This document shows, piece after piece, positions 25,805 to 34,764 of a DNA stretch of 64,000 nt (position 1 is the first letter of the stretch; every line of letters begins with the position of its first letter). Source of the DNA: Burkholderia singularis (GTDB lineage Bacteria > Pseudomonadota > Gammaproteobacteria > Burkholderiales > Burkholderiaceae). The notes under the pieces are model-generated. The model was not told where the DNA came from and did no database searches. It saw only the letters and a program-made list of their open reading frames with translations. A program made the translations under genes and the position numbers. The stretch covers positions 62,001 to 126,000 of the forward strand of contig NZ_FXAN01000126.1 of NCBI RefSeq assembly GCF_900176645.1. Reading direction: 5' to 3'.

Positions 25805-25897
25805 ATGATGAGAGTATCAAACCTGGTGCTTAATCGTATTGGACGTATCGTGGTTTCGGTCTTAATTTGTACTCTTTCAAACGAATCGAGCCAGAAA

Positions 25898-26632
25898 ATG
25901 ACCGAGAAAAAACATGCAGTCGTGACGGGGGGCGCGAGCGGTATCGGGTTGGGGATTGCGCGAGCCTGCATCGACGCGGGCTACCGCGTGACGATCATAG
26001 GTCGAAACGAGCAGCGACTGCGAGAAGCCGTCGCGACGCTAGGGCCTGCAGCCACTTATAGACAGGCCAATGTAGGCCAGCGCAGGGAAGTCGAGCACGC
26101 ACTCGTGAATATCGAGCGCGTGGATTTGCTGGTCAATGCGGCGGGGTTCATGCGGCCCGTGAGCCTTGGCGCCGCGCTCGAGCAGGCGGAATCCGATTGG
26201 GATGCGATCATCGAAGCCAACCTCAAAGGCAGTTTTTTAATGGCGCACGTCGTCGCATCACGCTTGCCCCGTACCGGCGGGCGTATTGTCAATATCAGTT
26301 CGATCGGCGCGCAGACCGGCGGCAGCCGGTCCGGGGGCATGGCGTATGCGGCGGCGAAGGCTGGTTTGCACGGCCTTACCTTCGCACTTGCGAGAGAACT
26401 CGCGCCGCGTGGCTGTACGGTTAACGCGATTGCGCCGGGTTTTATCGCTGGGACGGGATTCACTGGCGCATGGTCTGACGAACGTGTTGACGCGATCGTC
26501 GCAGAAACCCCGGTGGGCCGGCCAGGCACGCCGGACGACGTGGCCGCAGCGGTCGTTTGGCTCGCTTCGGAGGCTGCGAGCTTCGTGACCGGCACCGTCA
26601 TCGCTGTCAATGGGGGATGGCGGATAGGCTAA
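25898..26632 (+). CDS. Short-chain dehydrogenase/reductase
   Basis: The 244-residue product is a classical NAD(P)-dependent oxidoreductase: the GGASGIGLG motif at residues 11-19, the NAAG-type motif in LLVNAAGFM, and YAAAKAG as the YxxxK catalytic motif with Ser in NISSIGAQTGG. It is near the FabG type, but the substrate cannot be told. ATG 25898 gives the normal short N-terminus MTEKKHAVVTGG. It is divergent from the LysR regulator gene (24893-25804), which probably controls it. GC content is lower than in core genes around it. Confidence 0.9.
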   Translation: MTEKKHAVVTGGASGIGLGIARACIDAGYRVTIIGRNEQRLREAVATLGPAATYRQANVGQRREVEHALVNIERVDLLVNAAGFMRPVSLGAALEQAESDWDAIIEANLKGSFLMAHVVASRLPRTGGRIVNISSIGAQTGGSRSGGMAYAAAKAGLHGLTFALARELAPRGCTVNAIAPGFIAGTGFTGAWSDERVDAIVAETPVGRPGTPDDVAAAVVWLASEAASFVTGTVIAVNGGWRIG

Positions 26633-26940
26633 ACATTTCCGCCGTCTCCGGATCATCCGGCTCAAGCGCTTCAGCGCCCATGCGACTGTCGCATTTATCT
26701 CGGGACGAGTTGGGTTACCCGCAATTCAAGGCGGATCGACCCAATTCTTTCCGGGTGTAGGATTTCATCTGCGCCTCGACATGGCAGGGCTGCCGCTTCC
26801 CAAAGGGGCTCCCTGCCGGGCATAGAGGGTTTTGATGAGCGATGCGCCCGCCCGCCGTATCGTCGGCCGGCGCGTCAGTTCCGATCCCCTTTGCTAGCAG
26901 AGGGCTTTCGATCCATCACTGCCTCCCGGAAAGAAACACT
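26633..26940. other. 308-base spacer after the SDR gene
   Basis: No gene is supported. The sequence is of mixed GC content and I see no tRNA 3'-end copy (attachment site), transposase remnant or clear terminator. A GGAAAGAAA ribosome site precedes the next gene. Confidence 0.5.
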
Positions 26941-27339
26941 ATGCGAATCTATGTGACGAGCATCTTCGTCGATGATCAGGCCAAGGCGTTGGCTTTCTAT
27001 ACCGGCAAGCTCGGGTTCGAGCTGAAGCGCGATGTCCCGGCCGGGGCGTATCGCTGGCTGACCGTGGTGTCGAAAGCGCAGCGCGACGGAACGGAACTGC
27101 TGCTCGAACCAAGCGTTCACCGCGCCGTGGCGCCTTACAAGCGTGCGCTATTCGAGGATGGAATCCCGGCGACTTCGTTCCAGGTCGATGACATCGACGC
27201 CGAGTTCAAACGGCTGGAGAGCCTGGGCGTCAAGTTCACACAGGCGCCGATGGATGCAGGCCCGGTGCGCATCGCCGTCTTCGATGATACGTGCGGCAAC
27301 CTGATCCAACTGGTGCAAATGCTTGGCGAGCAGGGCTGA
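26941..27339 (+). CDS. VOC-superfamily (glyoxalase/bleomycin-resistance-like) protein
   Basis: The 132-residue product has two beta-alpha-beta-beta-beta units of the vicinal-oxygen-chelate fold: MRIYVTSIFVDDQAKALAFY (start) with LGFELKRDVPAG, then TSFQVDDIDAEFKRLESLGVKF, ending DDTCGNLIQLVQ. VOC proteins include metal-dependent isomerases, dioxygenases and antibiotic-binding proteins; the precise role cannot be told. ATG 26941 directly follows a purine-rich ribosome site. The gene stands alone, between the SDR gene and a membrane protease. Confidence 0.88.
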   Translation: MRIYVTSIFVDDQAKALAFYTGKLGFELKRDVPAGAYRWLTVVSKAQRDGTELLLEPSVHRAVAPYKRALFEDGIPATSFQVDDIDAEFKRLESLGVKFTQAPMDAGPVRIAVFDDTCGNLIQLVQMLGEQG

Positions 27340-27567
27340 TGTAGGTGCGCATCGGTTCGCGCCGTCCGCGAAAAGAACGGCCGTTCCCGAGCCTCTTGCT
27401 TCCTCGTGTGTTCCGATGCGCGTGGCGCAGCGTTCGACTTTCCATTCTGACGCATGCCGGCGGCGTGGCAGAATGCGCGAGTGCGCCTTTGGCCCGTATT
27501 GGCGGTTCGAACGATGCGGCATCGATCGCGCGCGCGTCCGTTCATCTCATCGCCCGGTAAAGCCCGC

Positions 27568-28536
27568 ATGCACCCACCCGTCAACGAATCACGGCAGCCC
27601 GTATCGTCGCCGTGCGCGATGCGGCGCAGGCTGCGTCGGATCGTCTTTGGCCCGCACGGCATTCGCGCCGGGTGGGGCGTGTTGCTGTTCGTAGCGATCT
27701 TTGCGCTGTGCATCGGCGCGATGGCGTTCGTCGCGCGCCGGCTGATGCCGATGCCGCATGACGACGGCTCATTGTCCGTTGCCGCCGGTTTCGGGATGGA
27801 GTGCATGCAATTGGCGGCCGTCGCCATTGCGACGGCCGTGCTCGCGAAATGCGAGCGGCGCTCGCCGTTCTCGTTCGGCCTGCAGGGCCGCGCTCGTGTT
27901 CGCCGCCTGTTGTTCGGCGTCGGCTACGGCTTCGTCGCGATTTCGTGTCTCGTTCTCGTGCTGTCGTATGCGGGCTATTTGAGGCTCGATGCGCCGTCGT
28001 TGCACGGCGGCCGTACCTGGGTCTATGCGGGGGTCTGGGGGGCGTCGTTCATGATGACCGGCCTCTTCGAGGAAACGCTGTTGCGCGGTTATTTGCAGTA
28101 CACGCTGACGCGCTGGATCGGGTTCTGGTGGAGCGCCGTAGTGCTGTCCGCGTTGTTCGGCGCGATGCATGCGCTGAGTTCGGCCGAAACGGCGGCCGGG
28201 CTCGTGTCGGCGGCGCTGTTCGGCGTCGTTTTTTGCTTGTCGCTCTGGTATACGGGCTCGCTGTGGTGGGCGATCGGCTTCCATGCGGCGTGGGATTGGG
28301 GCGAATCGTATTTTTACGGCGCGGCGGACAGCGGCCGGCTCGTCGAGGGCGTGCTGTTCACCGCGCATCCGGTTGGCAACGCATGGTTGAGCGGCGGGGC
28401 TGCCGGCCCCGAAGGCAGCTTGCTCGTGTTCGTGGTGCTCGCGGTGATGGCCGTTGCGATGCGTGCGTGGTGGGGGCGCCGCCATGTGCGTTCGCCGTTC
28501 GCAGACAAACAGCGGCTCGCGCCGGACAGGCGTTGA
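27568..28536 (+). CDS. CPBP-family intramembrane glutamic/metalloprotease
   Basis: The 322-residue product has about eight hydrophobic segments and the three CPBP (Abi, Rce1-like) motifs: EETLLRG with Glu168, Glu169 and Arg173; FGAMH with Phe197 and His201; and HAAWD with His239 and Asp243. All catalytic residues expected of the family are present. Bacterial members include proteases linked to bacteriocin immunity, but the substrate here is unknown. ATG 27568 is chosen because upstream residues are unlike a membrane protein start. It converges with the msrC gene. I see no bacteriocin gene beside it. Confidence 0.9.
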   Translation: MHPPVNESRQPVSSPCAMRRRLRRIVFGPHGIRAGWGVLLFVAIFALCIGAMAFVARRLMPMPHDDGSLSVAAGFGMECMQLAAVAIATAVLAKCERRSPFSFGLQGRARVRRLLFGVGYGFVAISCLVLVLSYAGYLRLDAPSLHGGRTWVYAGVWGASFMMTGLFEETLLRGYLQYTLTRWIGFWWSAVVLSALFGAMHALSSAETAAGLVSAALFGVVFCLSLWYTGSLWWAIGFHAAWDWGESYFYGAADSGRLVEGVLFTAHPVGNAWLSGGAAGPEGSLLVFVVLAVMAVAMRAWWGRRHVRSPFADKQRLAPDRR

Positions 28537-28658
28537 GCAGCGGGCGCGGTTGCGTCGTGCCCGCTGCGCTCGGGCGGCTACGAATCGCACTCACGCGATG
28601 CGCGGGCTATGCCCGCCACGTGCCAGGCATGCATCGATGGGCTCGTTGGCGCGCTCGT

Positions 28659-29168
28659 TCAGCGGCGTTCGGCGTGCCGCGCCCACGCGAGTTCGACGAA
28701 CACCTCGCATAGCGCTTCCATGCCGTTCGCATCGTCGTCATCGAAGCGCGCGACATGCGGGCTATCGACATCCCATACCCCGATCAGCGTGCCGTCGCGT
28801 GCGACGAGCGGCACGACGATTTCCGACTGAGTCGCCGAATCGCAGGCGATATGGCCGGCAAACGCATGTACGTCGCGCACGACTTGCGTGCGGCGGGCCT
28901 GCGCGGCGGTGCCGCATACGCCTTTGCCGAGCGCAATGCGCACGCACGCTGGTTTGCCCTGAAATGGCCCGACGACCAGTTCGCGGCCGTCGTAAAAATA
29001 GAAGCCGGCCCAGTTCAGCCCGTCGAGCGAGTGGTAGACGAGCGACGAGAAATTCGCCGCGTTGGCAACGATATCGGTTTCCGCTTCGATCAACGCGCGC
29101 GCCTGTTGCGCGAGTGTGGCGTACAGCGCGGGTTTCGACGTTGGAAGCGCTTCAGAAAGTTGGAACAT
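28659..29168 (-). CDS. msrC: Free methionine-(R)-sulfoxide reductase (GAF-domain type)
   Basis: This enzyme reduces free methionine-(R)-sulfoxide, in contrast to the MsrB proteins that act on peptides. The 169-residue product is a single GAF domain with the three Cys residues used in catalysis, Cys75 (KPACVRI), Cys85 (GKGVCGTAA) and Cys109 (GHIACDS), and the ending SEIVVPL...GVWDVDSP. All match the fRMsr family. ATG 29168 is preferred over the TTG two codons earlier. It is divergent from the ElaA-like gene, with 134 bases between the starts. Confidence 0.95.
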   Translation of the reverse strand: MFQLSEALPTSKPALYATLAQQARALIEAETDIVANAANFSSLVYHSLDGLNWAGFYFYDGRELVVGPFQGKPACVRIALGKGVCGTAAQARRTQVVRDVHAFAGHIACDSATQSEIVVPLVARDGTLIGVWDVDSPHVARFDDDDANGMEALCEVFVELAWARHAERR

Positions 29169-29302
29169 GGTCAATCGGGATCAGCATGAACGAGCCGGGT
29201 AAAACGGCAATTTATCTAGTTTACGGGAAATTCGGCGTCGAGCCGGGGCATAATCGGAATCCACGCACGCATTGTTTCATTCGGACATTCGGAAGTCAGA
29301 TC

Positions 29303-29809
29303 ATGCCTCTATCTCCGCACCCCGGTTCCTCGTCGACTGCCGCTCCCCAGCCGTCTGCGCTGCTCGAATGGCGCTGGAAGCCGTTCGATGCGCTCACGCC
29401 GCATGAAATCTACGCGATTCTCGCCGCGCGCAACGCGGTGTTCATCGTCGAGCAGCACTGCGTGTACGGCGACGTCGACGGCGTGGACCAGAAGGCATGG
29501 CATCTCGGCGGATACGATGAGGCCGGCCGTCTCGCATGCTATGTGCGGGTGTGGCTGTCCGATGCGCCGGAGCCGGACGTGCTGATCGGCCGCGTGCTGA
29601 CGACGCAGCCGTTTCGCGGCATGGGCGTCGGCAACGCGATGCTCGGGACCGTGCTCGAGCGCATTCGCGAGCAATGGCCGAATCGACCGATCAGCCTGCA
29701 TGCACAGGCGCATTTGCAGGCGTTCTATCGCGCGTTCGGTTTCGCGCCGAGTTCGGACGTGCATGACGAGGACGGCATCGCGCACGTGTGGATGCGGCTG
29801 CCCGCATGA
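29303..29809 (+). CDS. ElaA-family GNAT acetyltransferase
   Basis: The 168-residue product fits the ElaA group of GNAT acyltransferases: WRWKPFDALTPHEIYAILAARNAVFIVEQ at the start is the ElaA hallmark. The acetyl-CoA loop appears as VLTTQPFRGMGVGNAML, followed by LHAQAHLQAFYRAFGF. The substrate of ElaA is not established. A 20-residue Ser/Pro-rich lead-in precedes the domain. ATG 29303 was chosen from the frame; the region upstream holds a T-rich stretch but no clear promoter. Confidence 0.9.
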   Translation: MPLSPHPGSSSTAAPQPSALLEWRWKPFDALTPHEIYAILAARNAVFIVEQHCVYGDVDGVDQKAWHLGGYDEAGRLACYVRVWLSDAPEPDVLIGRVLTTQPFRGMGVGNAMLGTVLERIREQWPNRPISLHAQAHLQAFYRAFGFAPSSDVHDEDGIAHVWMRLPA

Positions 29810-30000
29810 CGAGCGGCGGCACACGGGCCGCGCGCTGGGGCGGGTGGCGGCCTGATCCTCGCCGAAGCTTCTTCGGCAGCCGGCCGCGCGTTGGCGGGCT
29901 GCTTGTCCCTCGTTTGCTGTTTGCCGATCGTCCGTGGGGACCGCCGGCCGCGCGGCGCGTAACGGTTGTTCGTTCCGATACGGACGCGCGGCTTGCCGCG

Positions 30001-30879
30001 TCACGGCGCCGGGCGGGCGGTGCGCGAGCGCCGTGGCGGCATGTCGGCGCGGGCAAGCCGTTCGTCGCGCAAACGGCCGCGCGCCGATAGACGCAGCCAA
30101 TGACGCAGCGCGATCAGCGCGCCGATCACGCTCATCATCGAGCCGGGAATCCACAGCAGCAGCCCGCCGATCTGTTGGTCGCGCAGCGGGCTCAACCAGG
30201 TGAATGCCCGTCCGCAGATCGAATAGATCGGATACAGCTCGCGCGGCGTGAAAAAAATCAGCGCGCCGAGCACGATCTGCGGCACGATCGCGGCGACCAC
30301 GACCAAGATCCGGCGGCCGGGCGCGAGCCGCGCGGGCGGCGCGGGGCGGGGATCGACGACGAGCCACCAGAACAACAACCCGTCGATCACCATGCTCCAG
30401 TTCATCACGCGATAAAGCCGCCAGTCGAGCATCGCGACGAAGTGGATCGGTGACAGCAGCCAGAAATAGATCAGTCCGACGAACAGCACGACCGCGACGA
30501 CCGGATGGAAGACGACGTCGAGCGTCGCGCGCACGAACGGCTGCGCGAATGCGGGGCGCACGAAGCGGCGGCGCCACGCGAGCGGCATGCCGGCGCGGAT
30601 CGCCGCGCCCGGATACGACAGCGCGATGAAGAACGGCCCGAGATGATGCAGCACCAGATGCTGCGCACGATGCATGAAGAACTCGTGCTCGAAGAAGTAG
30701 TCGAGCCGCGTGTGCAGCGCGACGTAAAGCGCGGCGAGCCCGAACCAGAACGACACGCGCCGCGATGTCGATACGCGGGCCTTGCGCGCGCCGCGCGCGA
30801 ACAGCACGGCCGCGGCGAGCACGGCGATCACGACCGTCGGAGAGGGCTCCCACGGTTCCAGCCAATACAGCAGATTCAT
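30001..30879 (-). CDS. CtaG-type cytochrome c oxidase assembly membrane protein
   Basis: The 292-residue product has about seven membrane segments and resembles the caa3-type CtaG assembly factors (DUF1404-like), with conserved His residues in the first half (EHEFFMHRAQHLVLHHLGPF). These proteins help insert copper into the binuclear centre of haem-copper oxidases. It is the third gene of a minus-strand series: Sco (31370-32035), PCuAC (30897-31343), this gene. The 17-base gap from PCuAC suggests an operon. The last 30 residues are rich in Arg. Function is inferred from the family and these neighbours. Confidence 0.85.
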   Translation of the reverse strand: MNLLYWLEPWEPSPTVVIAVLAAAVLFARGARKARVSTSRRVSFWFGLAALYVALHTRLDYFFEHEFFMHRAQHLVLHHLGPFFIALSYPGAAIRAGMPLAWRRRFVRPAFAQPFVRATLDVVFHPVVAVVLFVGLIYFWLLSPIHFVAMLDWRLYRVMNWSMVIDGLLFWWLVVDPRPAPPARLAPGRRILVVVAAIVPQIVLGALIFFTPRELYPIYSICGRAFTWLSPLRDQQIGGLLLWIPGSMMSVIGALIALRHWLRLSARGRLRDERLARADMPPRRSRTARPAP

Positions 30880-30896
30880 CGCGCGCCGCCCGGTGG

Positions 30897-31343
30897 TTAC
30901 TGAGCCGTGGCAGGCGCTTTCACGGCGAACGGCGTATCGAGTTTCTCGCCGTCCGAGAATTCGAGGCGCAGGTGCACGGTATCGCCCGGCTTGATCGCGT
31001 GCTTGGGCTCCTCGAGCATCAGGTGATAGCCGCCCGGCGCGATATCGACCTTGCCGTGCGCGGGGATCGTCAGCTTGTCGACCATTTCCATCTTTTGCGT
31101 CGAGCCGTTCGACACGGTCCGGTGCAGCATCACCATCCCGTAGTCGGGGCTGTCGACGTCGACCAGATCGACCGGCTTGTCGCCGGTGTTGACGAGCGTC
31201 ACGTAGCCGGCGGCCGGCAGCTTGTTCGGCAGCCAGCGCAGCCACGCGTTCTGCGCGGCGATCGGTGCGGGGCCGGCGGCGGCTGCATGCAGGCTGAGCG
31301 AGAGCGCGGCGAGCGTGACGACGGATTTCAGTTTCGAGTTCAT
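30897..31343 (-). CDS. Periplasmic copper chaperone PCuAC
   Basis: PCuAC carries Cu(I) in the periplasm, delivering it to the CuA site of cytochrome oxidase. The 148-residue product has a signal peptide ending near AAAAG (residue 24) and the exact copper ligand pattern H-x10-M-x21-H-x-M at His74, Met85, His107 and Met109. It sits between the Sco and CtaG-type genes on the same strand, a set that gathers the copper steps of oxidase assembly. Family and ligand residues are certain. Confidence 0.96.
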   Translation of the reverse strand: MNSKLKSVVTLAALSLSLHAAAAGPAPIAAQNAWLRWLPNKLPAAGYVTLVNTGDKPVDLVDVDSPDYGMVMLHRTVSNGSTQKMEMVDKLTIPAHGKVDIAPGGYHLMLEEPKHAIKPGDTVHLRLEFSDGEKLDTPFAVKAPATAQ

Positions 31344-31369
31344 AGGCGGGACGTTGAGTGAGTTCCGGT

Positions 31370-32035
31370 TCAGGAACGACGGTCGATGATCCGGCGCAGA
31401 TCAGCGGCGATCGCGTCGGGGGAATCCTGATCGGTCGCGAGCAGGCGTGCGCGGCCTTGCGCGTCGAATACATAGACGGCGGAGCTGTGCGTGACTTCGT
31501 AGCCGCCGCACGGATCGCGCTTTTCCATCTGGTACGCGACGCGATAACGCTTGGCGAGCTGCTCGATCTGCCGCTCGCTGCCGGTGAGGCCATAGGCGTG
31601 CTCGGCGTCGAATGCGCCGACATAGTCGCGCATGGCGGCGGGCGTGTCGCGCGCCGGATCGACCGACACGAACAGGATGCGCACGTCGCGCGCGCCGGGG
31701 CCGAGCAGCGCGAGCACCTGCATCAGCCGCGCCATCGTGGCCGGGCAGACGTCCGGGCAATGCGTGTAGCCGAAGTAGACGAGGGCGGCGCGGCCGCGGA
31801 ACGCGGCTGCGTCGATAGGCTTGCCGTCCTCGCCCGTCAGCGAGAACGTCAGGTCGGGCAGGTGGCCGGTGACGTTCGTCAGGCGCCACGGCTCGCCGCC
31901 CGGCGAGCAGGCGGCGAGCGCGAGCGCCGCCACGCATGCGCCGGCAATGCCCGCGATACGCGGGCGTCGCGTCGTGGCGGGTGCCGCGACGCGGCGGCGC
32001 GGCGTGAAAAATGCAAACGGCAGCGGAAGCGGCAT
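31370..32035 (-). CDS. SCO1/SenC-family copper/thiol protein, probable lipoprotein
   Basis: Sco proteins help mature the CuA centre by delivering copper or reducing its Cys ligands. The 221-residue product has a lipobox-like LAAC at residue 43 after a hydrophobic stretch, so it is probably anchored on the periplasmic side. The Sco motif YTHCPDVCP has Cys93 and Cys97, and the conserved His183 is in EVTHSS. The frame is open far upstream; ATG 32035 is the first with a plausible export signal, although its N-terminus (MPLPLPFAFFTPRRR) is longer than usual. It heads the copper gene series. Confidence 0.92.
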   Translation of the reverse strand: MPLPLPFAFFTPRRRVAAPATTRRPRIAGIAGACVAALALAACSPGGEPWRLTNVTGHLPDLTFSLTGEDGKPIDAAAFRGRAALVYFGYTHCPDVCPATMARLMQVLALLGPGARDVRILFVSVDPARDTPAAMRDYVGAFDAEHAYGLTGSERQIEQLAKRYRVAYQMEKRDPCGGYEVTHSSAVYVFDAQGRARLLATDQDSPDAIAADLRRIIDRRS

Positions 32036-32489
32036 CGGCAAATCCGGTTCGAATCGATTTCGCGCGCGACGGCGGTGGGCGGGCAGCGCTTCAGACGACG
32101 GCCGGCGGCGCCGGCTACTGTGGCGCGCCGTGCGTTGCCACGAGCACACGGCAGCGCTCAATCGCGGCTTTTGCCGTATCGCGGGCCGGGCCGCCATCTC
32201 GAAAACCACCGCGGCGAATGCGGCACGGTCTGCGGCGGACGGGCCGGCGAAGCCCGCGCGGAGCGCGCTCGGCGGTTGCGACTGTAGCGCAATTTGATCG
32301 GGATCGTCTTTTCGAAATGCGGGGCGCGCGCCGAAGCGGGGCAAAATGTCGCAGTGCCGCGTGTGTGCCGGAGCATCGGCGGCCGGCGGTTGCCGCCGCG
32401 CTTTTTTCATCGCGCGGGTAAGGCGCGGTAAGATGCGCACATTCGCACGGCGGGCGCGCCCGCCGGCGGCCATTCTGATCAGCGAATCG
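32036..32489. other. 454-base divergent region between Sco and otsB
   Basis: No gene is supported. It should contain the promoters of both divergent units. A TAAGAT (32429-32434), 55 bases before otsB, is a possible -10 element with no good -35. I see no strong repeat. Confidence 0.45.
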
Positions 32490-33242
32490 ATGCAATCCGT
32501 TCCGGCTTCCGTTCCTTTTACCCGTACCGCGTTCTTCTTCGATTTCGACGGCACGCTCGTCGATCTTGCGCCCACGCCCGACTCGATCCACGTGCCGCCC
32601 GATCTGCCCGCGCTTGTCGACACGCTGCGGCGCCTGTCGCACGGCGCGGTCGCGATCGTATCGGGACGCGGAATCGACAGTATCGATGCGTTCCTGAACC
32701 TGTCCGATCTGCCCGTCGCCGGCCTGCACGGCGCGGAGCGGCGCGACGCGAACGGCGATACTCAGCGCATCGGCTTCGACGATCCGCGCCTGCTGCGCAT
32801 CGAGCGCGAACTCGCGGCGCTGGTCGACCGCCATCCGGGGATGCTGCTCGAAATCAAGGGCGCGGCGCTCGCGCTGCATTTCCGGAATGCGCCGGAGCGC
32901 GAAGGCGTCGCGCGCGCGGCGCTCGAACGGTTCGTCGACGACTATCCGGACGCCTACGTGCTGCAACCGGGCAAGATGGTGTTCGAGATCAAACCGAAGG
33001 GCGTCGACAAAGGGCGCGCGGTGGCGGCGTTCTTGAACGAGCCGCCGTTCGCCGGCCGCATGCCGGTGTTCGCGGGCGACGATCTGACCGACGAACAGGG
33101 CTTTGCGGTCGTCAACGCATGCGGCGGGCTGTCGATCAAGGTCGGCGCGGGCGATACGATGGCGCGCGCGCGGATCGACTCGGTCGCCGCGCTGCGCGCG
33201 CAGCTCAAGCGCTGGATCGACGCGGAGCGCGCGCCGGCATGA
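32490..33242 (+). CDS. otsB: Trehalose-6-phosphate phosphatase
   Basis: OtsB removes the phosphate from trehalose 6-phosphate, the second step of osmoprotectant trehalose synthesis. The 250-residue product is a HAD-family phosphatase: FDFDGTLVDL at about residues 20-29 carries the nucleophile Asp, and FAGDDLTDEQGF carries the C-terminal metal-binding Asp pair. Length is typical. ATG 32490 follows a weak ribosome site. Its stop overlaps the otsA start (ATGA), so the two are made together. Confidence 0.96.
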   Translation: MQSVPASVPFTRTAFFFDFDGTLVDLAPTPDSIHVPPDLPALVDTLRRLSHGAVAIVSGRGIDSIDAFLNLSDLPVAGLHGAERRDANGDTQRIGFDDPRLLRIERELAALVDRHPGMLLEIKGAALALHFRNAPEREGVARAALERFVDDYPDAYVLQPGKMVFEIKPKGVDKGRAVAAFLNEPPFAGRMPVFAGDDLTDEQGFAVVNACGGLSIKVGAGDTMARARIDSVAALRAQLKRWIDAERAPA

Positions 33243-34639
33243 GTCGTCTGATCATCGTGTCGAATCGCGTCGCGCCGATCTCGGAAGGGGAACCCGCGGC
33301 GGGGGGGCTGGCGATCGGCGTCTACGACGCGCTGCGGGAAACGGGCGGGATGTGGTTCGGCTGGAGCGGCGAGGTCGTCGCGTCGGGCGCGCCGCAGATC
33401 CGCATCGACGAGCACGGGCCCGTGACGTTCGCGACGATCGGCCTCGCGCGACGCGATTACGATCAGTACTACCGGGGATTCTCGAACGCGACGCTCTGGC
33501 CCGCGTTCCATTACCGTACGGATCTGATCCAGTACGACCGCCACGAATTCGACGGCTACGCGCGCGTGAACGTGTGGCTCGCGCGGCAACTCGTGCCGCT
33601 GCTGCGCGACGACGACGTGATCTGGGTCCACGACTATCACCTGATTCCGTTCGCCCAGGCGCTGCGCGCGGCGGGCGTCGCGAACCGGATCGGGTTTTTT
33701 CTGCATATTCCGTTTCCGGCCGCGCAGGTGCTCGTCAACGTGCCGCCGCACCGCGAGCTGGTCGAGGCGCTGTGCTCGTTCGATCTGCTCGGCTTTCAGA
33801 CCCGGGTCGACCTGCGGGCGTTTTGCGATTACGTCGAATCCGAGGCGGGCGGCGAGGTCGAGCGCCGCGCGACGGGCCCGGCGATCGTGCGCGCGTTCGG
33901 GCGCACGCTGCGCGCGAACACCTATCCGATCGGCGTCTACCCGGACGAGATCGCCGCGCTCGCAAAGGCGGGCGAGAACGGCCGCGCGGTGCGTTCGCTC
34001 GCCGCGTCGCTGCGCGGGCGCCAGCTCGTGATGAGCGTCGACCGGCTCGACTATTCGAAAGGGCTCGTCGAACGCTTTCGCGCGTTCGAGAAGCTGCTCG
34101 AGCATGAGGCGTCGTTCCGCAATCGGGTGTCGTTTCTGCAGATCGCTCCGTCGACGCGCGCCGATTTGCGCGCGTATCAAGACATGCGCCGGCAGCTCGA
34201 GGGCGAGTCCGGGCGGATCAACGGGCGTTTCGCGGAACTCGACTGGGCACCGATTCTGTACATCCACCGGCAGTACGAGCGGCCGGTGCTCGCCGCGCTA
34301 TACCGGCTCGCGCGCGTCGGCTATGTGACGCCGTTGCGCGACGGGATGAATCTCGTCGCGAAGGAGTATGTGTCCGCGCAGAATCCGGACGATCCCGGCG
34401 TGCTCGTGCTGTCGCGTTTTGCCGGCGCGGCGTGCGAACTCGACGGCGCGCTCGTCGTCAATCCGATCGATATCGCGGGGATGGCCGATGCGCTCGCGCG
34501 CGCGCTGTCGATGCCGCTCGCCGAGCGGCGCGCGCGTCATGCGGACATGCTCGCGCGGCTGCGCGAGAACAACGTGTCGGTCTGGCGGGACAATTTTCTG
34601 CGCGATCTGTCGCGCACGGGCGCGGACGGCGCTGCCTGA
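33239..34639 (+). CDS. otsA: Alpha,alpha-trehalose-phosphate synthase (UDP-forming)
   Basis: OtsA joins glucose from UDP-glucose to glucose 6-phosphate to give trehalose 6-phosphate. The 466-residue product is a family 20 glycosyltransferase with SRLIIVSNRVAP at the N-terminus, the WVHDYHL motif, SVDRLDYSKGL and the sugar-nucleotide binding end TPLRDGMNLVAKEYVSAQ. All expected motifs are present. It overlaps otsB by four bases and ends 125 bases before the oppositely oriented ABC transporter gene. Confidence 0.97.
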   Translation: MSRLIIVSNRVAPISEGEPAAGGLAIGVYDALRETGGMWFGWSGEVVASGAPQIRIDEHGPVTFATIGLARRDYDQYYRGFSNATLWPAFHYRTDLIQYDRHEFDGYARVNVWLARQLVPLLRDDDVIWVHDYHLIPFAQALRAAGVANRIGFFLHIPFPAAQVLVNVPPHRELVEALCSFDLLGFQTRVDLRAFCDYVESEAGGEVERRATGPAIVRAFGRTLRANTYPIGVYPDEIAALAKAGENGRAVRSLAASLRGRQLVMSVDRLDYSKGLVERFRAFEKLLEHEASFRNRVSFLQIAPSTRADLRAYQDMRRQLEGESGRINGRFAELDWAPILYIHRQYERPVLAALYRLARVGYVTPLRDGMNLVAKEYVSAQNPDDPGVLVLSRFAGAACELDGALVVNPIDIAGMADALARALSMPLAERRARHADMLARLRENNVSVWRDNFLRDLSRTGADGAA

Positions 34640-34764
34640 CGGCGTCCGCGCGACGCTGGCGCAACCTGCCGGCGGCCCGGTGGAAGCGGGGCGGGCGTCG
34701 CAGGCCCGTGCAGGTATGGCTGCCGCGCAATGCGCGAAACTCGGCGCGGCGCGGTGTGCGGCTT

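Noticed and set aside
25805..25897. AGAGTA...TACTCT inverted pair between the LysR and SDR starts as a LysR operator
   Set aside because: The arms are only six bases and 53 bases apart; the T-N11-A core is not clear. A LysR site is expected here, but I cannot point to it.
27568..28536. CPBP protease as part of a bacteriocin immunity system
   Set aside because: No bacteriocin-like small gene, exporter or regulator is next to it; the neighbours are unrelated.
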